From contig NZ_JAHBYD010000024.1 in NCBI RefSeq assembly GCF_019636135.1, forward strand, positions 1 to 64,000: 64,000 nt of DNA, written 5' to 3'. The notes beneath the pieces are model-generated. The model was given only the letters and a program-made list of their open reading frames with translations, was not told the DNA's origin and searched no databases. Each line of letters opens with the position of its first letter. The first letter of the stretch is position 1. Origin of the DNA: Phenylobacterium sp. GTDB lineage: Bacteria; Pseudomonadota; Alphaproteobacteria; Caulobacterales; Caulobacteraceae. Below are positions 1-8,297 of this stretch, one piece after another. Position numbers and translations under genes: made by a program.

Positions 1-49
1 GCCCTGCCCGTGAATGGGGGAGGTTCGCGTTGGGGCCGACCCGCCGACA

Positions 50-342
50 TCACATCAGGCCCAGCGCCTTGAAGCTGGCGACGCCGTCGCGGCCGACGAC
101 CAGGTGGTCGTGGATGGCGATGCGCATGGGGCGGGCGGCCTCGACGATCTGGCGGGTCATGTCGACGTCGGCCGGCGAGGGCGTGGGGACGCCGCTCGGG
201 TGGTTGTGGACCAAGATGATCGCGCTGGCCGATAGCTCCAAAGCACGCCTTACCACCTCGCGAGGATACACCGGGGCATGGTCCACGGTGCCGTGCCCCA
301 TCACCTCATCCGCAATTAGGCTATTGCGTTTGTCGAGGAAGA
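50..342 (-). pseudogene. displaced 3' end of radC (fragment)
   Basis: This frame encodes only the C-terminal part of RadC: the JAMM-type segment with HNHPSG and the closing [14 protein letters not shown]. It closely parallels the C-terminus of the complete radC at 860-1606. Homology begins at the codons for LFLDKRN and stops abruptly near base 342. Upstream of that the frame runs on as unrelated residues, so the helix-hairpin-helix half is missing. Codon use near the stop is GC-rich like the host, whereas the corresponding part of the intact gene is visibly less GC-rich. I infer that this is the original host 3' end, displaced by an insertion. No start codon or ribosome binding site suggests it is translated. 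Confidence 0.75.
303..334. repeat. 32-bp direct repeat, left copy (radC unit boundary)
   Basis: This 32-bp stretch is identical to 1113-1144 in the same orientation. Allowing one mismatch, the match extends to 342/1152. It lies within radC coding sequence, over codons for [10 protein letters not shown]. It is AT-richer than its surroundings and is the likely crossover core (att-like site). Confidence 0.8.
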
Positions 343-368
343 CGGCGTTTTGCGGAACGCCTAAGCCA

Positions 369-782
369 CTATGAGGCAGCTACCATCCGGTCGGCATACT
401 TCTCGATGAGCTTGAATCCGAAGATTTGCATCTTTGGAAGCGTGGCCAAGTCCATGTCGGACGCAGGGCCGATGTGTTGATCTCCAATCCATATTTCACC
501 GCCGCTCGTTCGCTTAGTCAGCGCGAATTCAGACGCTGAAACCTCTTCAGTCCCGATTTTCTTCCAACGCCTTCGCCGAATTGGCTCCACACTTGTGTAA
601 TACAGGTCGAAAGGGCCGTGGAAATCTGTTGGATCGACTCGCTGTGTGCTCGCTATCTTCAATCGAAACAACTTAATCAGGACCACATCCGCGAAATAGG
701 TCGAGACAAACAGAACCTTCGCTAAGCCTGTCCATTCGCCTACTGGAATGACGATCAGATTTCCGCCTGCGCTCTCAGTCAT
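369..782 (-). CDS. cargo protein of radC unit, possibly Imm26-like immunity protein
   Basis: The product is 137 residues with no signal peptide or membrane segment. An N-terminal beta-rich stretch ([11 protein letters not shown], then [11 protein letters not shown]) precedes a segment with W and G residues ([10 protein letters not shown]) and a conserved-looking end ([19 protein letters not shown]). The arrangement reminds me of the Imm26 family of polymorphic-toxin immunity proteins. This is recognition by eye and is weak. The gene has lower GC and less biased codon use than all its neighbours, and it is the only complete ORF in the unit besides the replacement radC end. No partner toxin is visible nearby. 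It could equally be an orphan defence or unknown gene. Confidence 0.6.
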   Translation of the reverse strand: MTESAGGNLIVIPVGEWTGLAKVLFVSTYFADVVLIKLFRLKIASTQRVDPTDFHGPFDLYYTSVEPIRRRRWKKIGTEEVSASEFALTKRTSGGEIWIGDQHIGPASDMDLATLPKMQIFGFKLIEKYADRMVAAS

Positions 783-859
783 CGGTCAGCCCCCATCTTC
801 GAGCTTTGACTTAACCTACGCGCGACCTGCTCGCCAGAAGCGCAATTGCTGAGTGCGTT

Positions 860-1606
860 TCAGAGCAGTCCGAGAGCCTTGAAGCTGGCGACACCATCAC
901 GACCAACGACCAAGTGATCATGGATAGCGATCCGTAACGAACGACCGGCTTCGATCACTTGGCGCGTCATCTCGATATCCGCCTGCGATGGGGTAGGATC
1001 GCCAGACGGATGGTTATGCACCAAAATGATCGCGCTGGCGGATAGCTCCAATGCGCGTCTAACCACTTCGCGCGGATACACGGGAGCGTGGTCCACAGTG
1101 CCATGTCCCATGACCTCATCCGCAATTAGGCTATTGCGTTTGTCCAGGAAGAGGACGCGGAACTGTTCGCGGCCTTCGTGGGCCATGGCGGCCTTCACAT
1201 AGGCGAGGAGCGCATTCCAGGAAGAGATCACCGGGCGGCGCGCCACCTGCTCCTTCGCCGTGCGCAGCGACGCCTCGTGCAGGAGCCTGAGGTCGAGGGC
1301 GAGCGCGTCGCCCACGCCCTTCACGGTGCGCAGCTCCTCGGCGGTGGCGCCCAGGACCCCGCCCAGCGAGCCGAAGCGGGCCAGGAGCTGCTTGGCCAGG
1401 GGCTTGACGTCGCCCTGCGGGATCGAGCGGAAGAGGAACAGTTCCAGCACCTCATAGTCCGGCAGGGCCGCCAGGCCGCCCGCCGCGGCCCGCTCGCGCA
1501 GCCGCTGGCGATGGCCGGCATAATGCGGCTTCTCCGCTGGCGCGGGCTTCACCCGCCAGAAGTCGGGCTGCGGAGCGGCGTCTTCGATGGCGAGGGGGCG
1601 GGCCAT
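860..1606 (-). CDS. radC: RadC family JAB/JAMM-domain protein (chimeric 3' end)
   Basis: The product is 248 residues starting at [11 protein letters not shown]. An N-terminal helix-hairpin-helix part ([16 protein letters not shown]) is followed by a JAMM/MPN-type domain with [11 protein letters not shown] and a downstream D. This is the usual RadC layout and near the usual length. The family was once linked to DNA repair, but its biochemical role is unsettled. The 5' two thirds (1152-1606) is host-like and GC-rich. The part from about 1144 down to the stop is less GC-rich and is duplicated at 50-342, so the gene looks repaired by an incoming 3' end. The frame is intact and the protein is probably functional. 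I chose the ATG at 1606 because the upstream extension is low-complexity His/Arg sequence. Confidence 0.9.
   Translation of the reverse strand: MARPLAIEDAAPQPDFWRVKPAPAEKPHYAGHRQRLRERAAAGGLAALPDYEVLELFLFRSIPQGDVKPLAKQLLARFGSLGGVLGATAEELRTVKGVGDALALDLRLLHEASLRTAKEQVARRPVISSWNALLAYVKAAMAHEGREQFRVLFLDKRNSLIADEVMGHGTVDHAPVYPREVVRRALELSASAIILVHNHPSGDPTPSQADIEMTRQVIEAGRSLRIAIHDHLVVGRDGVASFKALGLL
1113..1144. repeat. 32-bp direct repeat, right copy (radC unit boundary)
   Basis: Identical to 303-334, exactly 810 bp away. It marks the point within radC where host-like codon use changes to the less GC-rich 3' end. Confidence 0.8.
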
Positions 1607-1717
1607 GGCGACGCTCAATGTTCCGCAATTGTTCGCGCGACGCAAGAGGCCCCCGATCGGGGGAGGCCGTCCGCTCCGGCGCGAGGCATCGTCGTCCCCG
1701 GTGATGGGGGGACGGAG

Positions 1718-1789
1718 ATGAGGTTCACGACGATCCTCTCCGTCATGGCGGTGGCCGTGGCGGTGGTGATGATGGTGGCGGCGGCCTAG
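1718..1789 (+). CDS. possible 23-residue hydrophobic peptide
   Basis: A short ORF encodes a basic start (MRFTT) followed by a run of Val, Ala, Ile and Met long enough for one membrane span. A purine-rich stretch (GGGGGGACGGAG) immediately precedes the ATG and could serve as a ribosome binding site. It sits in the gap between radC and the ABC operon. Only conservation or ribosome profiling could confirm it; it may be a chance ORF. Confidence 0.3.
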   Translation: MRFTTILSVMAVAVAVVMMVAAA

Positions 1790-1821
1790 GGGCGGGTGCT
1801 CGATAGGGCTGCCGCAAAAAC

Positions 1822-1958
1822 ACAGTGTCATCCCGGCCGGAGGGCCGTATTCGGCCCGTAGAGCCGGGACCCAGGGGGTTCAAGCTCTGAGTCCGGTGGT
1901 CCTGGGTCCCGGCTCTCCGCTGCGCTGCGGCCGGGATGACGATCTATATCATTGAATC
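1822..1958. repeat. dispersed palindromic repeat, family A, copy 1
   Basis: This 137-bp element is present again in inverted orientation at 51636-51772, with about five mismatches. It is internally palindromic. The outer arms are GTCATCCCGGCCG and CGGCCGGGATGAC, and the inner arms are AGAGCCGGGACCCA and TGGGTCCCGGCTCT. This is a REP/MITE-like architecture with no coding capacity. It fills most of the radC-to-ABC intergenic gap. Confidence 0.85.
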
Positions 1959-1996
1959 TATGATACTTTATCGCATCTGTGATCGAGTCCGGAATC

Positions 1997-4900
1997 CTAG
2001 CGGGTGGTCACGGCGATCGCGTTGTCGACGGAGGCGCGGTCGATCAGCTTGTTGTAGGGGTCCACGCCGGCGAACTTCGGCGGCCCGTCCACGGTGACCG
2101 TAAGGGTCTGGACGCCGCTGCGCAGGCCCGTCGTCCTGAACGCCAGGACGTTCGCCTTGCCGAACCCGGGCTTGCCCGGCTCGGCGGTGAAGACGCCGAC
2201 GTCGAAGGCCTCTGTGGCCGGGATCGCCACCGGCGTCTCCTTGCCCTTGCCGTCGGCATAGGCCTTCTTCGCCTCGACCGTCAGGACCACGTCATAGCGG
2301 CCGTCGGCGCGCTTCTTGGCGACCGCCGAGCGGGTCTGCAGGTCGTAGAGGGTGATCTTCTCGAAGAGGTCGGTGATGAGCTGCTGGGCGGCGGGATCGT
2401 TCCCGGCCTCGGCGCGCAGCGCATCGACGAGGTCCTGCGAGCGCGGGTAGGGCGCGCCCTTGAAGGCGTACTGCCCCAGCAGCCGGCGCAGCGCCGCGTT
2501 GACCTTGGCCTCGCCGATCCGGTCGCGCAGCAGGTACATGACCAGCGAGCCCTTGCGGTAGTGGATGTAGTCCTGGTTCTCGACCCGGATCAGCGGCAAC
2601 TCCTCGACCAGTTCGCCGCCGCGCGAGCGCAGGTAGCGGTCCAGTTCGTACTTCAGGAACTTGCGGATGCCGTCGGCGCCATAGGTCTTCTCCATCACGA
2701 TCAGGGCCGAGTACTGGGCCAGCGTCTCGGAGAGCGCGGTCGCGCCCTGCATGTCGGCGCCGATGATCTGGTGGGCCCACCACTGGTGGGCGAGTTCGTG
2801 GGCCGTGACGTAGGTCGGATAGTCGATCTTGTCGGGCCGGGTGTTGTCGGTGACGAAGCCGATGGCCTCGGAATAGGGCATGGTGTTCGCGAACGCCTGG
2901 GCGAAGCGGGCGTAGCCGGGGAACTCCAGGATCCGCGCCTGGTGGAACTGGTAGGGGCTGAAGTTGGCCTGGAAATAGTCGAGCCCGGTGCGCAGCGCCG
3001 CCAGCATCCGCTCGACGTTCCAGGGGTGCTGGGCGTCGTAGTAGACGGCCAGCTCGACGCCCTTGTAGGCCTCGCGCTTGATCGTGTAGCGGGCCGACTG
3101 CACCGAGAAGAAGTTCAGCACCGGCGCGTCGGTGCGGTAGCGGATGGTGCGCCGCCCGCCCTTGGTCTCGTCCGAGACGCGGTAGCCGGGGGCGACGGGC
3201 GTCTGGTCGGCGTCGGTGGTCACGCGGATGTCGGCGTTCACCCAGTCGGCGTTGGCCAGGTAGTTGCGCCGCGTGGCCGAGAGGTTCTCCAGCTTCGGCG
3301 GCCGAAGCTGCGGCGCCAGGCCGTACTTCTTGCGCTTCACCCGGTCCTGCAGCAGGCGGCTGCGGTCCATGCCCACCACGGGGCCGAACTCGAAGTTGTC
3401 GACGAAGGTCCCGTTCTCGACGATCCGGGTCATGTTGCCCGAGTTCCTGAAGCCGACCTGGCCCATCACCGTCTGGAACGACAGCGCGGTGCGCTCGCCG
3501 GGCATCAGCGGCCGGTCGAAGGTGAAGACGCGGTAGTTGTAGCGGTCGTAGGTCTTCACCCGCGACGCGCCGTTGACGCTCATCTGCAGGGCCTTGGTGT
3601 CGCGGTCGAGGCGCACGTGCAGCTCGCTGACCGGCGCGCCGGTGTCGTTGACGAGATGGTAGACGCCCTCGGTCACCAGCTTCGGCGCCCTCGGATGGAT
3701 CTGGACGTCGAGCTGCACGTCGGTGACCGACGGCTGGGCCAGCGTCTCGTACCTGAGGAAGGCCTTCTCGTAGTCGGCCAGCCATTCCTCGTCGCCGATG
3801 CGGGTGCGGTAGTCGTTCAACTGGTTGGTGTTGTGGAAGATGAAGACCCCGAGGCCGACGAAGGACGCCAGCGCCAGCGCACCCACGACGCCGGCCCCGC
3901 CCTTCAGCCGCGACGGCAGGCGGCGCAGGCGCGCCCGCATCTGCCAGGCCGAGCCGCGCGGCCACAGCGCATGGGCGATCACCATCAGGACGACGGCGAA
4001 GGCCGTCCAGTAGGCGCGGAACCAGGCGGCGATGGCGGCGAAGTTCCCCTGGCCGTTCATGTCGGAGAGCGGCTCGCCGTTGAAGCCGGGGTAGGCGGGC
4101 TTGCCGCCGTAGAGATAGAGCGCGTGCTCGAAGCCCAGGCGCGGCGCCACCAGGCGCGCGACCAGCACCAGGATCAGGATGCCCCAGCCGACGAACTTGT
4201 TGGGCGACAGCGCCTGGATGAACACCGCCAGGATCGCCAGCAGCGACCAGTCGACGACGCCGGGCAGGATGTACCAGAAGACGTAGTGCGTGACCTCGAT
4301 CTGGGTGAAGCCCTTGCCCAGTTGCACCGCGATCCCGGTCAGCGCCGCGACCGTCAGCATCGAGGCCATCACCAGGACCAGCGCGAAGGCCTTGGGGACC
4401 ATCAGCGCCCAGTCGGGCAGGGCGCTGGCGTCGACCAGCTCCTGGGTGCGCCGGTCGCGCTCGCGCCAGACCAGCTCGCCCGCGTAGTAGATGGCGACGA
4501 CCCAGATCAGGATCACGAAGCTGCCCTGCAGCACCTCGATCACCCAGCGCGTGACCGGATAGAGCGCCGCGCCGCCGAGTTCGGCGCCGCCCAGCAGGTT
4601 GCCCAGCGCGTTGAAGACGCCCAGCAGCAGCAGGACGACGAAGGCCGGGCTCTTGAACGTCTGGCTCACCTCGAAGCGGGTGCGTTCCCAGAGCTGGACC
4701 GTGGCGGTGAAGGCGTTGAACCGCGGCCTGGGCAGCGGCCCCGGCGCGCTGCGGGCGGCCGGCGCGGCGGCGGGCCTGTCGGGGCGGCGGCGGCCGGCGC
4801 GTTCGCCGAAGCGGAAGGTGGCGTAGGCCGCGGCGAGGGCGGCGAGGCCCACGGGCATCCAGACCACGCGGTTCCAGAGCAGGGCGCCGGCGATGGGCGG

Positions 4901-5593
4901 GACCAGGGTGTTGGCGTCGGCGGCGGTGTAGTAGCGGGTGGCGAGCTGGAAGGCCGCGCCGCCGAACGGGTCGATCATCGCCGCGATCGCCAGCTTGTCG
5001 GGGTCGGCCAGCATCACGCCGGCCGCCAGGAAGGCGGCGAGGAACGCCGCGGCCGCCACGTAGGTCCCCATCATCGAGCGCGTGATCGTGGCGACCGCGA
5101 AGAACAGCGCCGAGACCAGGAAGATCGAGGGCAGGGCGATCCACAGGTAGCCGAAGGCGTAGGCCCCCAGCATGTGCGGCCCCAGCTTGTCGGGGTCGAT
5201 CCACGGCATCAGCGCGCCGACGAACATCCCGAGCGGCGAGGCGAGGAACAGCAGCGACACCGCGCCGAACGCCCCGGCGAAGCGGCCGAACAGGTAGTCG
5301 AACCTGCTGATCCGCGTGGACCGCACGATGGGGCCGAAGCCCGTCTCCTCGTCGCGCGTGATGACGTTCGCCACGAAGGCGGTGGCGGCGAACATGAAGA
5401 TGGTCGCCATCGTGCCCATCCAGAGCGCGATGGCGGCGGGCGAGTTCTTGTGGATGTTGCCGGGCGCGCCGATCGTCAGGTTGTCGCTGACCACCCCGAT
5501 GTAGGGCATCAGGAAGAAGACGACCGCGCTGATCCAGAAGATCGGCTGCCGGATCTGGTAGCGCAGCTCGAAGGCCGCGATCTTGCCGAACAT
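1997..5593 (-). CDS. ABC transporter permease fused to M1-family aminopeptidase domain
   Basis: The product is 1198 residues. The first ~590 residues hold about a dozen hydrophobic segments in two sets, as expected of two ABC-2 type permease halves in the inner membrane. A further span near residue 590 leads into a long extracytoplasmic part with a gluzincin motif HELAHQWW at about residue 931 and a following glutamate in LSETLAQY. The spacing to that Glu is one residue longer than the classical M1 HEXXH-18-E. This permease/peptidase fusion is a known but poorly characterised class. It follows its ATPase gene by 10 bp, so both form one exporter operon. Substrate unknown. Confidence 0.9.
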   Translation of the reverse strand: MFGKIAAFELRYQIRQPIFWISAVVFFLMPYIGVVSDNLTIGAPGNIHKNSPAAIALWMGTMATIFMFAATAFVANVITRDEETGFGPIVRSTRISRFDYLFGRFAGAFGAVSLLFLASPLGMFVGALMPWIDPDKLGPHMLGAYAFGYLWIALPSIFLVSALFFAVATITRSMMGTYVAAAAFLAAFLAAGVMLADPDKLAIAAMIDPFGGAAFQLATRYYTAADANTLVPPIAGALLWNRVVWMPVGLAALAAAYATFRFGERAGRRRPDRPAAAPAARSAPGPLPRPRFNAFTATVQLWERTRFEVSQTFKSPAFVVLLLLGVFNALGNLLGGAELGGAALYPVTRWVIEVLQGSFVILIWVVAIYYAGELVWRERDRRTQELVDASALPDWALMVPKAFALVLVMASMLTVAALTGIAVQLGKGFTQIEVTHYVFWYILPGVVDWSLLAILAVFIQALSPNKFVGWGILILVLVARLVAPRLGFEHALYLYGGKPAYPGFNGEPLSDMNGQGNFAAIAAWFRAYWTAFAVVLMVIAHALWPRGSAWQMRARLRRLPSRLKGGAGVVGALALASFVGLGVFIFHNTNQLNDYRTRIGDEEWLADYEKAFLRYETLAQPSVTDVQLDVQIHPRAPKLVTEGVYHLVNDTGAPVSELHVRLDRDTKALQMSVNGASRVKTYDRYNYRVFTFDRPLMPGERTALSFQTVMGQVGFRNSGNMTRIVENGTFVDNFEFGPVVGMDRSRLLQDRVKRKKYGLAPQLRPPKLENLSATRRNYLANADWVNADIRVTTDADQTPVAPGYRVSDETKGGRRTIRYRTDAPVLNFFSVQSARYTIKREAYKGVELAVYYDAQHPWNVERMLAALRTGLDYFQANFSPYQFHQARILEFPGYARFAQAFANTMPYSEAIGFVTDNTRPDKIDYPTYVTAHELAHQWWAHQIIGADMQGATALSETLAQYSALIVMEKTYGADGIRKFLKYELDRYLRSRGGELVEELPLIRVENQDYIHYRKGSLVMYLLRDRIGEAKVNAALRRLLGQYAFKGAPYPRSQDLVDALRAEAGNDPAAQQLITDLFEKITLYDLQTRSAVAKKRADGRYDVVLTVEAKKAYADGKGKETPVAIPATEAFDVGVFTAEPGKPGFGKANVLAFRTTGLRSGVQTLTVTVDGPPKFAGVDPYNKLIDRASVDNAIAVTTR

Positions 5594-5603
5594 GCCGGGC
5601 GGC

Positions 5604-6485
5604 CTAGGCGGCGACGCGCCGCGAGGCGGCCAGGGTGGAGAAGTAGACGTCTTCCAGCCCGCCCTGGACCGGCTCGAAGCCGGCGCCCGGGTTCCGGTCG
5701 GCCAGCACGTGGATCACCGTGCGGCCGCCGGCGAGGCGGGTCGAGATCACCTGGTGCGCGGCGCGCTCACCGTCGAGGTCGGCGCGGTCGATGGTCTTCT
5801 TCCAGACCTTGCCCGAGAGCTCGCCGATCAGGGCGGACGGGGCGCCTTCCGTGAGGATCCGGCCGCCGGCCAGGACGGCCATGCGCGGGCAGAGGTCGGA
5901 GACGTCGTCCACGATGTGGGTCGACAGGATCACCACCACGTTCTCGCCGATCTCGGCCAGCAGGTTCAGGAAGCGGTTGCGCTCCTCGGGATCGAGGCCG
6001 GCGGTGGGCTCGTCGACGATGATGAGCTGCGGCTGGCCGATCAACGCCTGGGCGATGCCGAAGCGCTGGCGCATGCCGCCGGAGTAGCCGGCGACGGCCT
6101 TCCTGCGCACGTCCCAGAGGTTCACCTGCTGCAGCAGGGTCTCGACGGTGTCCTTGCGCTCGCCGCGGTCGGCGATCCCCTTCAGGACGGCCATGTGGTC
6201 GAGCAGGTCGGCGGCGGACACGCGCGGGTAGACCCCGAAGTCCTGCGGCAGGTAGCCCAGGGTGCGGCGCAGCTTCTGCGGCTCGGCGACGACGTCGATG
6301 TCGCCGAAGGTGATCGACCCGCTGGTGGGCGTCTGCAGCGTGGCGATGGCGCGCATGAGGGTCGACTTGCCGGCGCCGTTGGGGCCCAGCAGGCCGAACA
6401 TGCCCTTGCCGATGGAAAGGTCGACTCCGTCGAGCGCGCGCGTCCCGTTCGGGTAGACGTGCGTCAGGCCGCTAATCGAAAGCAT
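5604..6485 (-). CDS. ABC transporter ATP-binding protein
   Basis: The product is 293 residues. Walker A is GPNGAGKST (34-42), followed by a Q-loop region, the signature SGGMRQR, Walker B LIIVDEPTAGLDP and the switch histidine in STH. The C-terminal ~80 residues are an extension typical of ABC-2 exporter ATPases. It is the first gene of a two-gene operon with the permease-peptidase fusion downstream and should power that exporter at the inner membrane face. The ATG at 6485 starts MLSISGLTHVYPNG, a normal family N-terminus. No regulator is adjacent. Confidence 0.93.
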   Translation of the reverse strand: MLSISGLTHVYPNGTRALDGVDLSIGKGMFGLLGPNGAGKSTLMRAIATLQTPTSGSITFGDIDVVAEPQKLRRTLGYLPQDFGVYPRVSAADLLDHMAVLKGIADRGERKDTVETLLQQVNLWDVRRKAVAGYSGGMRQRFGIAQALIGQPQLIIVDEPTAGLDPEERNRFLNLLAEIGENVVVILSTHIVDDVSDLCPRMAVLAGGRILTEGAPSALIGELSGKVWKKTIDRADLDGERAAHQVISTRLAGGRTVIHVLADRNPGAGFEPVQGGLEDVYFSTLAASRRVAA

Positions 6486-6600
6486 AGGCTCACTTTCACC
6501 CCGTCCCTGGCGGTGAAGCTGCCCGCTGCCCGCGCGGCGGGCAAGTGAGGGATGCGTAACGTTGCGCGCCGGCGTTACCGCCTGCCGCAGCGACGAGCGG

Positions 6601-8238
6601 TCAGGTGAGGTCGAGGGGCGCCTTGGCGAGGTCGCCCTGCCAGACCTTCCGAGCCTCGGCGCGGTTGGCGGCGGCGTCCTTCCGGTCAGCCTGGGCCAGG
6701 ACGCGCAGCGCCAGCGGGTCGTGCGGCCACTCGGCGAGGCTGGCGCGGGCGGCGGCGGCGGCCTGCGCCTTGCGCCCGGCCTTCAACTCGGCGGCGGCGA
6801 CGCTGCGGCGCACCGGGTACCACCACGGCGGCGGGTCGAAGTTCCGCGGGACGGGGAAGGCCTTCTCCTGCGCGTCGGCCGCGCGGCGGTAGTGCAGCGC
6901 CGCCTCGGCGGGCTTGCCGGCCAGCATCGCGGCGCGGCCGCGCAGCACGCCCTCCATGATGTCGGCCAGCGTCACGTTTCCGGTCTCGGCGTCCTTCGCG
7001 GCCTCCGCCGAGAGCGCCGCGACGGCCTCGGCCTCGCGCGCCACGCCGGCGACGTCGCGCTTCGCGGCCAGCGCCTCGCCGCGGGCGTAGTGGCGATAGA
7101 GGCGCACGAGCCGCGGGGCCTGCGGGTCCTCCGCCACCGCCAGCGCGCGGTCCGGCGCGTAGCGGCCCAGCGCCACGAGGCTGCGGGCCTGCGCCATCGT
7201 GCGCCGCTCCTCGGGCGCGGAGGACGGATAGGCGATGGCGGCGTGGTCGGCGTACTTCACCGCCAGCGGCCCGTCGCCGGCCATCAGCGCCCCGCCCAGG
7301 CCGAACAGGTAGTTGTGGGTGTAGTAGCGCTGGGTCAGCGGCCGCGCGGTCGGGCCGAGCGCGGAGCGGGTCTCGGCGTCGACCTTCAGCGCCTGGGCGT
7401 TGGTGACGGCCACCTCCTCGTAGCGGCCCACGCGCATCAGGGTGTGGGTGCCCATGTGGACCAGGTGCGCCGCGCCGGGGGCGAGGTCGTCGAGACGCAC
7501 GGCGTAGGGCAGGGCCAGCGGCGCCTTCTGCGCGAACTCGGTGGCGTGGATGTAGTAGTGGATCGCCGCCGTGTCGTCGGGCTTTGCCGCCAGCACCTCC
7601 TCCAGGATGGCGATGGCGCGGGGCACGCCGGAATAGTCGTCCTGCCGCGCGGGCGTGATCAGGGCGTGGGCGGCGAGGTTGGCGATCATCGCGTCGCCGG
7701 GGTTCTTCGCCAGCAGGGCGTCCAGCGCCTTGCCGTAGGCCATCTCGCCGCCGCCCGCGGCGGGCGCGTCGGAATAGCGGCCCTGCAGGGTGGCGATCAG
7801 GCCGGCGGTGCGGGCGTCGCCGGGCTTCACCAGGGTCGCGGCCCGGTCGGCGATGGCCAGCGCCTCGACGCGCTCGGCCTCGGTCATCTGGGTGTTGAGC
7901 GTGGGGCCCAGGCTCATCGCCACGCCCCAGGCGCAGAGCGCGCAGGCGGGGTCGAGCGCGGCGGCCCTGGCGAAGGCGGCCTTCGTCTCGTCGTGGCTGA
8001 AGGCGTGGTAGAGGTCGAGCGCGTTCTCGAACCAGGCCTGCGCCTCGGGGTTGGCGGTGTCGGCCCGCGCCCCGCCGTTGCCGACGTCCTTCATCAGCGC
8101 CAGCGGTCCGCCGGACCCGCCCGCCTGCTCGGCGCTGCAGATGAAGCCGATGCCCGTCAGGCTGGGGCCGGGGCTGGTCCCCAGCGCCGACGGCGCGGCG
8201 GCGAACACGGAGGCGGCGAGCGCGATGGCGAGCTTCAT
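6601..8238 (-). CDS. tetratricopeptide-repeat protein, exported
   Basis: The product is 545 residues starting with a signal peptide (MKLAIALAASVFAAAPSALG). Helical repeats follow, for example WFENALDLYHAFSHDETKAAFARA, where a family-typical segment DPACALCAWGVAMSLGP supplies paired cysteines. Many small TPR-like units continue to the C-terminus. Such proteins are usually periplasmic scaffolds; no enzymatic motif is visible. I start it at 8238 because the open frame upstream is only the shadow of the RND gene. It follows the RND transporter gene on the same strand by about 60 bp and could be co-transcribed with it. Confidence 0.8.
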   Translation of the reverse strand: MKLAIALAASVFAAAPSALGTSPGPSLTGIGFICSAEQAGGSGGPLALMKDVGNGGARADTANPEAQAWFENALDLYHAFSHDETKAAFARAAALDPACALCAWGVAMSLGPTLNTQMTEAERVEALAIADRAATLVKPGDARTAGLIATLQGRYSDAPAAGGGEMAYGKALDALLAKNPGDAMIANLAAHALITPARQDDYSGVPRAIAILEEVLAAKPDDTAAIHYYIHATEFAQKAPLALPYAVRLDDLAPGAAHLVHMGTHTLMRVGRYEEVAVTNAQALKVDAETRSALGPTARPLTQRYYTHNYLFGLGGALMAGDGPLAVKYADHAAIAYPSSAPEERRTMAQARSLVALGRYAPDRALAVAEDPQAPRLVRLYRHYARGEALAAKRDVAGVAREAEAVAALSAEAAKDAETGNVTLADIMEGVLRGRAAMLAGKPAEAALHYRRAADAQEKAFPVPRNFDPPPWWYPVRRSVAAAELKAGRKAQAAAAARASLAEWPHDPLALRVLAQADRKDAAANRAEARKVWQGDLAKAPLDLT

Positions 8239-8297
8239 GCCCGCCAGCGTCGGCCCGATCCCGCCCCGGCGCAAGGCCTCCGGTGCGCGGGCGGCGG

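Larger units (their letters stand above)
335..1144. mobile_element. putative 810-bp radC-integrated unit (island remnant or non-autonomous)
   Basis: The segment lies between the ends of the two 32-bp direct repeats. Read on the minus strand it contains a replacement radC 3' end (to 860) and then one cargo gene (369-782). Beyond it lies the displaced native radC end. Integration into a gene 3' region with in-frame regeneration of the target is a standard strategy of site-specific islands. No integrase or transposase lies inside, so this is either a deletion remnant or a unit mobilised in trans. Base composition inside is clearly lower in GC than the flanks. The integration model is inference; the repeats and the duplicated gene end are seen directly. 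Confidence 0.6.

Noticed and set aside
1979..5854. A 1291-residue plus-strand ORF opposite the ABC permease gene
   Set aside because: It is a mirror frame of GC-rich coding DNA. The composition is dominated by Arg, Gly, Ala, Asp and His without domains, while the minus strand encodes clear ABC and M1 motifs.
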